Of a stretch of DNA of 64,000 bases, positions 1 to 8,250 are shown piece by piece. A program made the position numbers and the translations under genes. Position 1 is the first letter of the stretch, and each line of letters begins with the position of its first letter. The notes beneath the pieces are model-generated. The model saw only the letters and a list, made by a program, of their open reading frames with translations. It made no database searches and had not been told where the DNA came from. The DNA comes from Amorphoplanes friuliensis DSM 7358. GTDB lineage: Bacteria > Actinomycetota > Actinomycetes > Mycobacteriales > Micromonosporaceae. The DNA lies in the NCBI RefSeq assembly GCF_000494755.1, contig NC_022657.1, positions 5,618,001 to 5,682,000 on the forward strand. Direction: 5' to 3'.

Positions 1-1030
1 CGCGCAGCGTGCGCGTGGCGACGACGGTCCAGGCGGCGACCAGGGCGGCGTACAGGAGGACGGCAACGGCCGTGAGCAGGGCGGATCCGGTACGAACGGC
101 AAGACCGGAGACGCCGGTGACCACGGTGCCGACCGGGAAGGTGAAGCTCCACCAGGTGAGCGAGAAGGGCAGGCCGGCCCGGGCGGTGCGCACGGTGATC
201 GCGCCCGCGAGCGCCGCCCAGAACGCCGCAAAACCCAGCACCGGTACGCCGTAGAGCAGCGCGGCCAGCTGGGCGCCCTGCGCGTAGGGCTCGCTCAGCA
301 CGCCGTCCGAGGCGCGCCCGAGCAGGTGGACGGCGGTGACCGACTGGCCGAGCGGCCCGAGCACGATCCACAGGGTCGGCACGAGCCGGGCGGGCCCGAC
401 GCCGTGCCGCACCAGCCGCCCCCAGATCTGGCTGATCACCACGAGCGCGGCGAAGAGGCTGATCCCGACCATCGCGTAACAGGCCAGCAGCAGCTCGGTC
501 CGGGCCGGCACGTGCGGGACGAGCAGCGCACCCGTGGCCGCGGAGACCATCGGCGAGACCACCGGCATGAGCCAGCCCCCGAAGGCCGCGTCCGGCCGGT
601 CGCCGGTCCGGGTCATCATCCGGTACGGGACCAGAACGGCCACCACCAGCCCGAACCCGGTCCCGGCGGTCCACAGCACGAGGTCGACGACCACGGCCAG
701 GGGTTCGCCGAGCCAGTCGCGTCCGAGCAGCAGCGTGCCCGCGCCGACGGTCATCAGGGCCATCGGCGGGGCGCCCCAGAAGTGGAACAGGACCGGGTCG
801 TCCGCGTACGAGGTGCGGTGCCGGACCGTCGCGACCAGCAGGACCACCAGGAGCACCGCGGCGAGGGCCCAGACGACCGTGGCGAGGACGCGCAGGCCCG
901 GCACGTGCACCGGCAGGGACGCGGCGGCCGTGGCGACGATGCCGGTGCCCATCACGGACGCGAACCAGTTGGGGCCGAACAGCGTGACAGGGGTGGTCCG
1001 GCGGGCCGGGCGTTCGAGCAGGGCGGTCAT
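1..1030 (-). CDS. TDT/SLAC1-family membrane transporter (C-terminus cut by window edge)
   Basis: I translated this from the minus strand starting at the ATG at 1030; 343 codons are visible with no stop before the window edge. The N-terminus carries FGPNWFASVMGTGIVA, the hallmark first membrane segment of the tellurite-resistance/dicarboxylate transporter (TDT, SLAC1-like) family. It is followed by a run of hydrophobic segments separated by short Arg-rich loops, as expected for a ten-helix channel or exporter. Family members move organic acids, sulfite or other anions; the substrate here cannot be read. Most of the usual length (about 330-380 aa) is present. It is divergent from a LysR regulator with 71 bp between starts, the classical regulator-target layout. 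Confidence 0.85.
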   Translation of the reverse strand, partial: MTALLERPARRTTPVTLFGPNWFASVMGTGIVATAAASLPVHVPGLRVLATVVWALAAVLLVVLLVATVRHRTSYADDPVLFHFWGAPPMALMTVGAGTLLLGRDWLGEPLAVVVDLVLWTAGTGFGLVVAVLVPYRMMTRTGDRPDAAFGGWLMPVVSPMVSAATGALLVPHVPARTELLLACYAMVGISLFAALVVISQIWGRLVRHGVGPARLVPTLWIVLGPLGQSVTAVHLLGRASDGVLSEPYAQGAQLAALLYGVPVLGFAAFWAALAGAITVRTARAGLPFSLTWWSFTFPVGTVVTGVSGLAVRTGSALLTAVAVLLYAALVAAWTVVATRTLR

Positions 1031-1101
1031 GATCTCCACTGTCCGGTCCCCCGGCCCGCCCCGGTAGCCGTCGTCTGCCTCTGGGGTCATAGGCTGCGGT
1101 T

Positions 1102-2001
1102 ATGCCTCTGCCGCCGCAGGTCACCGACCTCACCGCGTTCGACCTGCTGCTCAGCGTCGCGCGGCTGGGCAGTGTGGGTCGCGCGGCGGCAGCACATCAC
1201 ATCTCCCAGCCGGCCGCCAGCGCCCGCCTGCGCGAGCTGGAACGCCGGCTCGGGCTGACCCTGCTGCACCGCTCGCCCCGCGGTTCGACGCTGACGGGTA
1301 CGGGTGCACTGGTCGCCGACTGGGCCCGGGCCGCCGTGGACGCCGCCGACGCGCTGGCCACCGGTGTCGCGGCGCTGCGGACGACCCACGAGAGCCGGCT
1401 GGCCGTCGCCGCGAGTCAGACCGTGGCGGAATACCTGCTGCCCGCGTGGCTGGTCGCCCTGCGGTCCGGGCATCCGGGGTTGAGCGTGACGCTGCGTGCC
1501 GCCAACTCCGCCGAGGTGGCGGCCGCGGTCCTCGCCGGCGAAGTGGACCTCGGTTTTGTCGAGGGGCCGGACGTGCCCGCCGGGCTGCACGCCGAGGCCG
1601 TCGCAGCCGACCGCCTGGCCGTGGTCGTCGGCACGGGCCACCCGTGGGCAAAACGGCGGCGCGGTGTCACACCGGACGAGCTGGCCGCGACCCCGCTGGT
1701 GTCCCGCGAGGCCGGCTCGGGCACACGGCGGGCGTTCGAGGAGGCGCTGCAGCCGCTGGTGGCCGCGGCGCCGCTGCTCGAGCTGTCGTCGACGACGGCG
1801 ATCAAGCACGCGATCGCGGCCGGCAGCGGAGCGGCGGTGCTCAGCTCGCTGGCCGTGACCGCCGAGCTGGCCGCCGGGACGCTCGTCGCGGTGCCGTCGG
1901 CGATGCCGTTGCAACGCCAGCTGCGGGCGGTCTGGCCGGCGGGTGCGCAGCTCACCGGTCCGGCCCGCGATCTGTACGCGATCGCCCGGCGCCACCGCTG
2001 A
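1102..2001 (+). CDS. LysR-family transcriptional regulator
   Basis: A 299-aa LysR-type regulator. Residues 8-67 form the winged HTH (FDLLLSVARLGSVGRAAAAHHISQPAASARL). The rest is the periplasmic-binding-like effector domain, with the typical VDLGFVEGP strand. The ATG at 1102 puts the HTH at the very N-terminus, as in the family. It is divergent from the TDT transporter, so the likely target is that transporter, with autoregulation from the shared 71-bp gap. The effector is not recognisable. The gene ends 42 bp from the stop of the convergent oxidoreductase. Confidence 0.9.
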   Translation: MPLPPQVTDLTAFDLLLSVARLGSVGRAAAAHHISQPAASARLRELERRLGLTLLHRSPRGSTLTGTGALVADWARAAVDAADALATGVAALRTTHESRLAVAASQTVAEYLLPAWLVALRSGHPGLSVTLRAANSAEVAAAVLAGEVDLGFVEGPDVPAGLHAEAVAADRLAVVVGTGHPWAKRRRGVTPDELAATPLVSREAGSGTRRAFEEALQPLVAAAPLLELSSTTAIKHAIAAGSGAAVLSSLAVTAELAAGTLVAVPSAMPLQRQLRAVWPAGAQLTGPARDLYAIARRHR

Positions 2002-2043
2002 TCCGGCGGTCGTTGCCACACCGCTGGTGAGCAGGCACCGCGC

Positions 2044-3057
2044 TCAACGGGACACCTCGATGACAACCTTGCCGAAGATGCCGGGGGCTGCTTGCGCTCG
2101 ATAGGCAGACGGGGCATCGGCGAAGTCGTAACGCTGATGAACGACGGGGTGGAGATCGTGCGTTTCGATGAACTCCACCAGATCACGGTGCATCCGCCGG
2201 CTGGCACCGGCCACTCCACGGACGGTGATCTGCTTGGCCAGCAGGCTGCGGCCGAGTGGCTTCGGGTCCACCTCGAAGAGTCCGACACTCGCGATCTCGC
2301 CCATCTTGCCGACCGCTTCCATGGCCTGTGGCAGAACTCCCATGCCGACGGTATCGACGACCTTGCGCACACTGCCGATGCTGCTCCCCACCTCGGCCGC
2401 CCAGTCCGGGGAATCGACGCTGTTGATCACGCTCGCCACACCCATGTCGCGGAGTTTCCGGACGTGGTCGCCGCGGCGCACGACAACGTGAACGTCAGCG
2501 CCGGCCGCGACACCCAGCTGGACGGCAAAAAGCGCCACTCCACCCGTTCCCAGCGTCACCATCGAGCCGCCTTTGCCGATCGGGTGATCGCCGAACATCG
2601 CGTTCCAGGCGGTGCCTCCCGCAATCGGCAGTGTGGACGCCTCGGCGGAATCCAAGTTGCGTGGTGCTCGTGCCAGTTGGTCCGCCGGCAGAACGACGTA
2701 CTCCGCCAGAACACCGTCGACATCGAGCGATCCCAGGCCCAGCCCAAGATCTTCGACCGGTATCCCGTCCTCCCAGCCGCGTACGCCGGTGTTGGTGACC
2801 CTGTCCCCGACCGCCCACGAATGATCGGCATCATGGCCGACAGCGTCGACGGTGCCGGTTGCGTCCGACAGCGGGATGAGTCTCCGGCCTTCGGTGCGGC
2901 CGTACCATCCGGTCAGGATGAGCTGGTCCCGGAAGTTGATCGACGCGGCCTCGACCTTGATCCGGACTTCGCCGGGGCCGGGCTCCGGGATGTCGGCGTC
3001 TTCCAGGACAAGGCCGGACGCATCGGTGGCGTCGGGTGGCAAGATCCAGCGTTTCAT
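2044..3057 (-). CDS. Zinc-free MDR-superfamily NAD(P)-dependent alcohol dehydrogenase/quinone oxidoreductase
   Basis: A 337-aa medium-chain dehydrogenase/reductase. The start was set at 3057 (MKRWILPP) because the open frame upstream to 3315 reads as non-protein sequence over the divergent regulator. The GroES-like domain occupies about residues 1-130 (INFRDQLILTGWY, where zinc enzymes would have a Cys). The Rossmann domain contains VTLGTGGVALFAVQLG. The catalytic Cys and the structural-zinc cysteine cluster are absent, as in quinone oxidoreductase-like members. Divergent from an HxlR regulator, it probably reduces a quinone or other reactive carbonyl/electrophile; the substrate is inference only. 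Confidence 0.85.
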   Translation of the reverse strand: MKRWILPPDATDASGLVLEDADIPEPGPGEVRIKVEAASINFRDQLILTGWYGRTEGRRLIPLSDATGTVDAVGHDADHSWAVGDRVTNTGVRGWEDGIPVEDLGLGLGSLDVDGVLAEYVVLPADQLARAPRNLDSAEASTLPIAGGTAWNAMFGDHPIGKGGSMVTLGTGGVALFAVQLGVAAGADVHVVVRRGDHVRKLRDMGVASVINSVDSPDWAAEVGSSIGSVRKVVDTVGMGVLPQAMEAVGKMGEIASVGLFEVDPKPLGRSLLAKQITVRGVAGASRRMHRDLVEFIETHDLHPVVHQRYDFADAPSAYRAQAAPGIFGKVVIEVSR

Positions 3058-3168
3058 GGCGAGATGTCCTCTTCTTGGTACACGGAGCTGCGTCATCAGT
3101 CCGTGATGCGTAAAAGCATGTGGTAACCGTAAGAGACCACCTTCGGAGCAGATAGCAGGCACTTTGAA
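3058..3168. promoter_or_regulatory. Shared divergent promoter region, MDR oxidoreductase / HxlR regulator
   Basis: This 111-bp gap between divergent starts is visibly richer in A+T than its surroundings. It contains the small inverted repeat ATGC-GTAAAA-GCAT (3106-3119) and a nearby GGTAACCGTAAG stretch. HxlR regulators usually bind one palindrome between their own gene and the divergent target, so the operator should lie here. The exact site is not proven. Confidence 0.4.
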
Positions 3169-3609
3169 GTGACTACCGTGAGCAAGCACCCCATCCTGGC
3201 CCGCGCCGCCGAGACCGACGCGTTCGTAGGCGACTGCCCGACCCGCGAGATTCTCGAACGGCTCGGCAGCAAATGGGTCTCGTTGATCATTGTCGCGCTG
3301 GCCGACAGGCCGCACTACTTCGGCGAATTGCTCAAGCGCATCGAAGGCGTGTCCAAGAAGATGCTCGTCCAGTCCCTGCGCATGCTCGAGAGCTACGGAC
3401 TGATCGGTCGCGTGTCAGTTCCGGCGGGTGCTGTCGTCAAGGTCCGTTACGAGCTCACCGAACAGGGGCAGTCCCTCGTCGAGCCATTGTTCGCCGTTTA
3501 CGTCTGGGCGCAACGGAACACCGACGCGATGCTCTCGAACCAGGAGTCCTATCGCCGGAAAGACGACGGCGGCAATGGCGACCGAGTGCGCGTCAGTGCG
3601 CCGCGATAG
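3169..3609 (+). CDS. HxlR-family transcriptional regulator
   Basis: A 146-aa winged-helix HxlR/YodB-type regulator. The family core is clear: a single N-terminal Cys in FVGDCPTREILERLGSKW, then FGELLKRIEGVSKKMLVQSLR and the wing (VRYELTEQG). Start candidates are GTG 3169 and GTG 3178; the first is used, with GCAGG about 9 nt upstream. In YodB/HypR-type members this Cys senses quinones, diamide or disulfide stress. The conserved Cys plus a divergent zinc-free oxidoreductase suggests an electrophile-responsive switch here. The C-terminal tail after residue 125 is charged and not conserved. Confidence 0.9.
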   Translation: MTTVSKHPILARAAETDAFVGDCPTREILERLGSKWVSLIIVALADRPHYFGELLKRIEGVSKKMLVQSLRMLESYGLIGRVSVPAGAVVKVRYELTEQGQSLVEPLFAVYVWAQRNTDAMLSNQESYRRKDDGGNGDRVRVSAPR

Positions 3610-3799
3610 GGCCGGTACACCGCCTGATCTCCGCATTTGGCCGCGTCTTACCGTTCGCGCGCAGTGATCGCGCACCGACCAATCACCGGGGCTCTGAGCT
3701 GGGCCGACACCGGCGACAAGTTCCTGACAGGCCGGGCGGCCCGGCGGTCGTGCCAGCGTGGATCCGTGCCTGTGGGGGGCCGGATCTGGGGGAACAACC

Positions 3800-6484
3800 G
3801 TGCTGCACCGTCGTCTGTGGATCGTGGCCGTCGCCGCACTGATCACGCCGTTCGCCGTGGTGACGCCCGCGCAGGCCGCGGTGACGCCGGTCGCGAAGGT
3901 CAACTTCCAGCCCGCGGCGGTTGCTGTTCCGGCCGGGTACACCGCGGACACCGGGCTGGCGTACGACGCCGCGCGCGGGTCCGGCTGGGTCGTGTCCGGG
4001 ACGCACGACCCGCTCGACCTGACCCGCAACACCCGCAGCCGTGCGCGCACCGGCATCGACGCCCGGCTCGACACGGTCATCCACCTCCAGTACGGCGACG
4101 TCGGCGGCACGACCGGGGTGCCGACGCCGGGCGCGTGGGAGTACGCGGTGCCCGCCGGGTCGTACCAGGTGACGGTGTCGGTGGGCGACCAGCCGGCGTA
4201 CGACAGTGCGCACACGGTCCGCGTCGAGGGTGTCGCCGCGGTGTCCGGCTTCGTGTCGACGGCCGTGGCGGAGTTCCGGACGGCGACCGTGACCGTGCCC
4301 GTCAGCGACGGACGGCTGACGGTCGACGCGGTCGGCGGCACCAACACCAAGCTGAACTACGTGGAGATCGCCCGGGTCACCTTCGACCTGAACGTGAACT
4401 TCTCCGACGCTGCCACCGCGCCCCCGGCCGGCTACGTCCGCGACTCCGGTGACGCGTACGCGGCGACCCGCGGTTACGGCTGGGTGCAGTCCGGCACGGC
4501 AACACCACTGAGCCTGGCCGGCAACGGCCGCAACCGGAACCCCGACGCGGCGCAGAGCGACGTCCGCCTCGCCACGCTGATTCACGCCCAACTGCCCGCC
4601 GGGTCGGCCGGTGTGACCACGCCGGGGTCGTGGGAGGCGGCCGTCCCGAACGGCACCTACACGATGACCGCCGCGGTCGGTGACGCCGGCACCGCGGTCA
4701 ACAGCTCGCACTGGCTCAGCATCGAGGACCAGAACGCCGTCGCGGCCTTCGTGCCCACGGCGACGGTCAAGCACGCCACCGCGACCCGGACGGTCACCGT
4801 GGCCGACGGGCGGCTGACGCTGAGCCCGGCCGGTGGCACCAACACCAAGCTGAACTACGTGGACATCGTGGGTGTCGCGGACGCGGGAACGAGCCCGCGC
4901 GTCCGGACCAGCACTCCGGCGAACGGCGCGACGGGCGTACCGCTCACGACCAGCGTCGTCGAGGATCTGGTGCTGCCCGGCGGTGGTGTCGACCCGGCGT
5001 CGCTGACGAGCACCACCGTGACGCTGACCCGTGTCAGCGACGGCGTGGCGGTGCCCGCCACCACGATCACCAGCGGCGGCGGGGACGTCGTCAACCTCTC
5101 CCCGACCGTGCCCCTGGCGGCGAACACGGCGTACCGGTTCAGCCTGACCTCCGGGGTGCGGGACGTGAGCGGGCGGGCCTTCACGCCGTACTCGATCGTC
5201 TTCACGACCGGGGCGACCACGACCTCGGGCGGACCGGGTTTCGACAAGGTCGTCGGGGTGGCGACCGGTGCGTCGTTCACGACCGTCGTCAAGGGTCCCG
5301 ACGGCCGCCTCTACGCGGGCACCCTCGACGGCCGCATCTTCCGCTTCCCGATCAACGCCGATGGCACACTCGGCACGGCCACGATCATCACCGCGGTCCG
5401 TGACAACGCGGCGGCGCTGGGACTCCCCGGCGCGCCCGCCCGCACGGTGATCGGCATGGCCTTCGACGCGGCCGGCGCCCTCTGGGTCACCGACAACTAC
5501 GAGTACACCGGGCCGCTGAACGTCCCCGACTGGTCCGGGCGCATCGGCCGGCTCACCGGCACGAACCTCGGCACCTACACACCCGTCGTGGTCAACCTGC
5601 CCCGCTCGGTCAAGGACCACGAGACGAACTCGCTCGCGTTCGGACCCGACGGCGCGCTCTACGTCTCACAGGGCGCCAACAACGCCATGGGCGCGGCCGA
5701 CTCCACGTGGGGCAACCGGCCCGAGCAACTGCTCAGCGCGGCCGTCCTGCGCCTCGACCCCAGTGCCTTTTCCGGTACGCCCACAGATGCAAGAACCGCG
5801 GACGGCGGCACTTACAACCCGTACGCCGCCGGTGCACCGCTGACGATCTACGCGACCGGTGTCCGCAACGCCTTCGACCTGGTGTGGCACCGCAACGGCC
5901 ACCTGTACGCCCCCACGAACGGCTCGGCGGCCGGCGGCAACACGCCTGCCACACCGGCGACGCTGCCCGCGTCGTGTGCTCGGCGGGGGTACACGGGTCC
6001 GGGCGTACCGGCGCTGACGGGTGTGCCGACCGCGGAGACCGACTACGTCTTCGACGTGAAGCAGGGGCGCTACTACGGCCACCCGAACCCGCAACGCTGC
6101 GAGTGGGTGCTCGCCGGTGGCAACCCGACCGCGGGCACCGATCCGTTCCAGGTCGGCGCGTACCCGGTCGGCACTCTCCCCGACCCGAACTTCGATCTGG
6201 CCGGCACCTACGACGCGGGCCTGCACGCGTCCGCGAACGGCGCGATCGAATACCGCGGCGGTGCCCTCGACGGCAAACTCCTGGTCGTCCGCTACTCGGC
6301 GGGACAGGACATCGAGACGTTCGACGTCGCCGCGAACGGCGCGCTGAGCAACCGCACGACCGGCCTGAGCGGACTCACCGGATTCAGCCAGCCACTCGAC
6401 GTCACGCAGGACACCGCCACCGGAAACCTCTACGTCACCGAGCTCGGCGCCTCGCGGATCACCCTGCTCAAGCCGCGGCTGTGA
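3800..6484 (+). CDS. Secreted protein: two malectin-like domains, Ig-like domain, glucose/sorbosone dehydrogenase-type beta-propeller
   Basis: GTG 3800 was chosen over the earlier in-frame start because GGGGGA lies 7 nt upstream and it yields a clean signal peptide (RRLWIVAVAALITPF ... AQA). The mature protein of about 865 aa has two homologous malectin-like beta-domains (about residues 33-190 and 195-355; both end in GGTNTKLNYVEI or GGTNTKLNYVDI). A Big_5-like bacterial Ig domain follows (about 365-470, opening TPANGATGVPL). Last comes a six-bladed propeller like PQQ-type sugar dehydrogenases (GPDGRLYAGTLDGRIFRF, DPNFDLAGTYDAGLHASANG). Likely an extracellular sugar-binding protein; whether the propeller binds PQQ or is catalytic is not evident. 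Confidence 0.8.
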   Translation: MLHRRLWIVAVAALITPFAVVTPAQAAVTPVAKVNFQPAAVAVPAGYTADTGLAYDAARGSGWVVSGTHDPLDLTRNTRSRARTGIDARLDTVIHLQYGDVGGTTGVPTPGAWEYAVPAGSYQVTVSVGDQPAYDSAHTVRVEGVAAVSGFVSTAVAEFRTATVTVPVSDGRLTVDAVGGTNTKLNYVEIARVTFDLNVNFSDAATAPPAGYVRDSGDAYAATRGYGWVQSGTATPLSLAGNGRNRNPDAAQSDVRLATLIHAQLPAGSAGVTTPGSWEAAVPNGTYTMTAAVGDAGTAVNSSHWLSIEDQNAVAAFVPTATVKHATATRTVTVADGRLTLSPAGGTNTKLNYVDIVGVADAGTSPRVRTSTPANGATGVPLTTSVVEDLVLPGGGVDPASLTSTTVTLTRVSDGVAVPATTITSGGGDVVNLSPTVPLAANTAYRFSLTSGVRDVSGRAFTPYSIVFTTGATTTSGGPGFDKVVGVATGASFTTVVKGPDGRLYAGTLDGRIFRFPINADGTLGTATIITAVRDNAAALGLPGAPARTVIGMAFDAAGALWVTDNYEYTGPLNVPDWSGRIGRLTGTNLGTYTPVVVNLPRSVKDHETNSLAFGPDGALYVSQGANNAMGAADSTWGNRPEQLLSAAVLRLDPSAFSGTPTDARTADGGTYNPYAAGAPLTIYATGVRNAFDLVWHRNGHLYAPTNGSAAGGNTPATPATLPASCARRGYTGPGVPALTGVPTAETDYVFDVKQGRYYGHPNPQRCEWVLAGGNPTAGTDPFQVGAYPVGTLPDPNFDLAGTYDAGLHASANGAIEYRGGALDGKLLVVRYSAGQDIETFDVAANGALSNRTTGLSGLTGFSQPLDVTQDTATGNLYVTELGASRITLLKPRL

Positions 6485-6602
6485 CCGCTCGGACGAATTA
6501 CCGCACACGGGAGTCACGAATACGGCACGCCGTGCTCGATGCGGTATCGAGATGTGCAAAGCTGCGCGCCTACATCTCGCTCCCCGCTTTCGGAGGCATG
6601 CC

Positions 6603-8195
6603 GTGGCAATGCTCCTGTCCATCGTTGCCGCGCTCCTGGTCGGCCTGCTCGCGGGCTGGCTGATCCGGGGCCGCACCCTCGCCGCCAAGCCGTCCCCCGC
6701 CACACCTTCCTCGTCGCCCGCGGTCGCCGCGGACACCGACGCCGAGCCGGTCGCCGAGTCGGCGGAGACGGTTGTCATCCGGCCCGGCACCGAGCCGGCC
6801 GCGGAGACGGTCGTGATCCCGGCCGCCACGGACCCGTCCGAGACGGTCGTCATCAGGACCACCCCCGAGCCCGTTGTGGACGCCACACCCGCCGCCGACG
6901 CCTCGGCCGACGTCTCACCCGCCGCCTCGACCGACGCTGCGGCCGACACTGAGCGCGACACCGTGCCCGTTGCTGACACCACGCGGGACACCGAGCCCGA
7001 CACCGTGCCCGTCGCCGAGACCGCACCTGTCGGCGACTCTGCGCCGACCGCCGACATCACGCCGGTCACCGAGCCGGTTGCCACGTCCGACCCCATCACC
7101 GCGCCGGAGCCGGTTGTGGACCCCGAGCCCGTTGCTTCCCCGGCCGCTGTGGACGCGCCGGACCCCATCGCGGAGCCCGAGCCGGTTGCAGCAGCGGACC
7201 CGATCGCCAAGCCCGAGCCGATTGCGGCGCCGGACCCCATCGCGGAGCCCGAGCCGGTTGCAGCAGCGGACCCCATCGCGGAGCCCGAGCCGGTAGTGGC
7301 AGCGGCGCCGATCACGGAGCCCGAGCCGATCACGGCGTCCGCGCACGACGCCACCCCGGCCGACGCCGACACGACCGAGCCGATCGCCGAGCCCGTCCCG
7401 GCGTCCACGCCCGAGCCCACCGCCGAGACGGTGGTCCTGCCGGTTGCGGGCGGCGTGCCCACCGAGGCCGTGCCCGAGACGGTGGTTCTCCCGGTCGCGG
7501 GCGGCCTGCCGACCGAGGCTCTCACCGAGCGCGTGGCCGCCCCCGCACCCGACAAGCTCGTCCGCATCGAGGGCATCGGCCCGAAGATCGCGGCCGCCCT
7601 CGTCGCCGCCGGCATCAGCACTTTCCGGCAGCTGGCCGACACCGACGTCGAGAGCCTGCGCTCCACGATCAAGGCGGCCGGTCTGCGCTTCACGCCGAGC
7701 CTGGCGACGTGGCCGGAGCAGGCGCGCCTGCTCGCCACCGGTGACCAGAACGGCTTTGTCGCCCTTCACGACGACCTGGCCTCCGAGCCCGCCCCGGTCA
7801 TCATCGAGGCACCGGCCGAGCCGGAGCCGGCGTTCGCCGACGCCGTGCCCGCCCAGCGCCTCCCCGAAGCCGGCGAGACAGCCGGTGACCCGGTCGGCGA
7901 CACGGCTGGTGACCCGGCCGGTAGCACGGCTGGTGACACGGTCGGCGTGACGGCTGGTGACACGGCCGCCGAGACGGCGAAGCCGGATGACCTCACCCGC
8001 ATCGAGGGCATCGGCCCCAAGATGGCCCGCGCCCTGCAGTCGGCAGGCATCACCACCTTTGCCCGGCTCGCCGCCAGCGACGAGGCGGCTCTCCGGGCCG
8101 CGATCGCCGCCGCCGGCATGCGGTTCTCGCCGAGCCTGGCGACCTGGCCGCAGCAGGCCCAGCTCCTCGCCGACCGGAACGTCCTGCAGAGCTGA
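6603..8195 (+). CDS. Membrane-anchored low-complexity protein with two helix-hairpin-helix domains
   Basis: GTG 6603 follows GGAGG by 6 nt and starts directly at a transmembrane anchor (AMLLSIVAALLVGLLAGWLIRG). About 300 residues of Pro/Glu/Asp/Ala low-complexity sequence follow, with DPIAEPEPV-type repeats. Then come two homologous helix-hairpin-helix domains of about 65 aa. Each has LVRIEGIGPK or LTRIEGIGPK, an AGI-x-TF turn and an SLATWP-x-QA-x-LL end. Between them is an octapeptide repeat (AGDxxGxT). Such HhH domains bind DNA or act as protein docking modules. With the N-terminal anchor, the HhH pair would hang on a long acidic tether; which side of the membrane it faces depends on topology. 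No function is assigned. Confidence 0.75.
   Translation: MAMLLSIVAALLVGLLAGWLIRGRTLAAKPSPATPSSSPAVAADTDAEPVAESAETVVIRPGTEPAAETVVIPAATDPSETVVIRTTPEPVVDATPAADASADVSPAASTDAAADTERDTVPVADTTRDTEPDTVPVAETAPVGDSAPTADITPVTEPVATSDPITAPEPVVDPEPVASPAAVDAPDPIAEPEPVAAADPIAKPEPIAAPDPIAEPEPVAAADPIAEPEPVVAAAPITEPEPITASAHDATPADADTTEPIAEPVPASTPEPTAETVVLPVAGGVPTEAVPETVVLPVAGGLPTEALTERVAAPAPDKLVRIEGIGPKIAAALVAAGISTFRQLADTDVESLRSTIKAAGLRFTPSLATWPEQARLLATGDQNGFVALHDDLASEPAPVIIEAPAEPEPAFADAVPAQRLPEAGETAGDPVGDTAGDPAGSTAGDTVGVTAGDTAAETAKPDDLTRIEGIGPKMARALQSAGITTFARLAASDEAALRAAIAAAGMRFSPSLATWPQQAQLLADRNVLQS
7155..7273 (+). repeat. 47-bp perfect direct repeat, 72-bp period, inside the HhH protein gene
   Basis: Positions 7155-7201 and 7227-7273 are identical and lie 72 bp (24 codons) apart. 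Both encode the PDPIAEPEPVAAADP unit. Identity at DNA level, including third positions, suggests recent slippage or unequal recombination in the tether region rather than selection on the protein alone. Confidence 0.85.
7881..7976 (+). repeat. Four 24-bp repeats encoding AGDxxGxT octapeptides
   Basis: Four consecutive 24-nt units (7881, 7905, 7929, 7953) encode AGDPVGDT, AGDPAGST, AGDTVGVT and AGDTAAET. They form a flexible spacer between the two helix-hairpin-helix domains. Confidence 0.85.
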
Positions 8196-8212
8196 CCCAC
8201 CGCACGTCCCGG

Positions 8213-8244
8213 ACGCCCGGTCCCGCACCCGCGGGACCGGGCGT
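8213..8244. terminator. Bidirectional hairpin terminator between convergent genes
   Basis: Perfect 14-bp arms (8213-8226 and 8231-8244) flank a 4-nt loop ACCC, followed by a short T stretch (8243-8246). It lies between the stop of the HhH gene and the stop of the convergent hydrolase. Confidence 0.75.
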
Positions 8245-8250
8245 TTGCCG

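Noticed and set aside
2002..2043. Short inverted repeat between convergent LysR and MDR genes
   Set aside because: Arms of five bases only, below what I would call.
3057..3315. N-terminal extension of the MDR oxidoreductase to 3315
   Set aside because: The extension overlaps the divergent HxlR gene and reads as shadow sequence; the family N-terminus is at MKRWILPP.
5666..7738. 690-aa Ser/Gly-rich frame on the minus strand
   Set aside because: It arises from the Pro/Glu repeats of the HhH gene read backwards and has no independent start signal.
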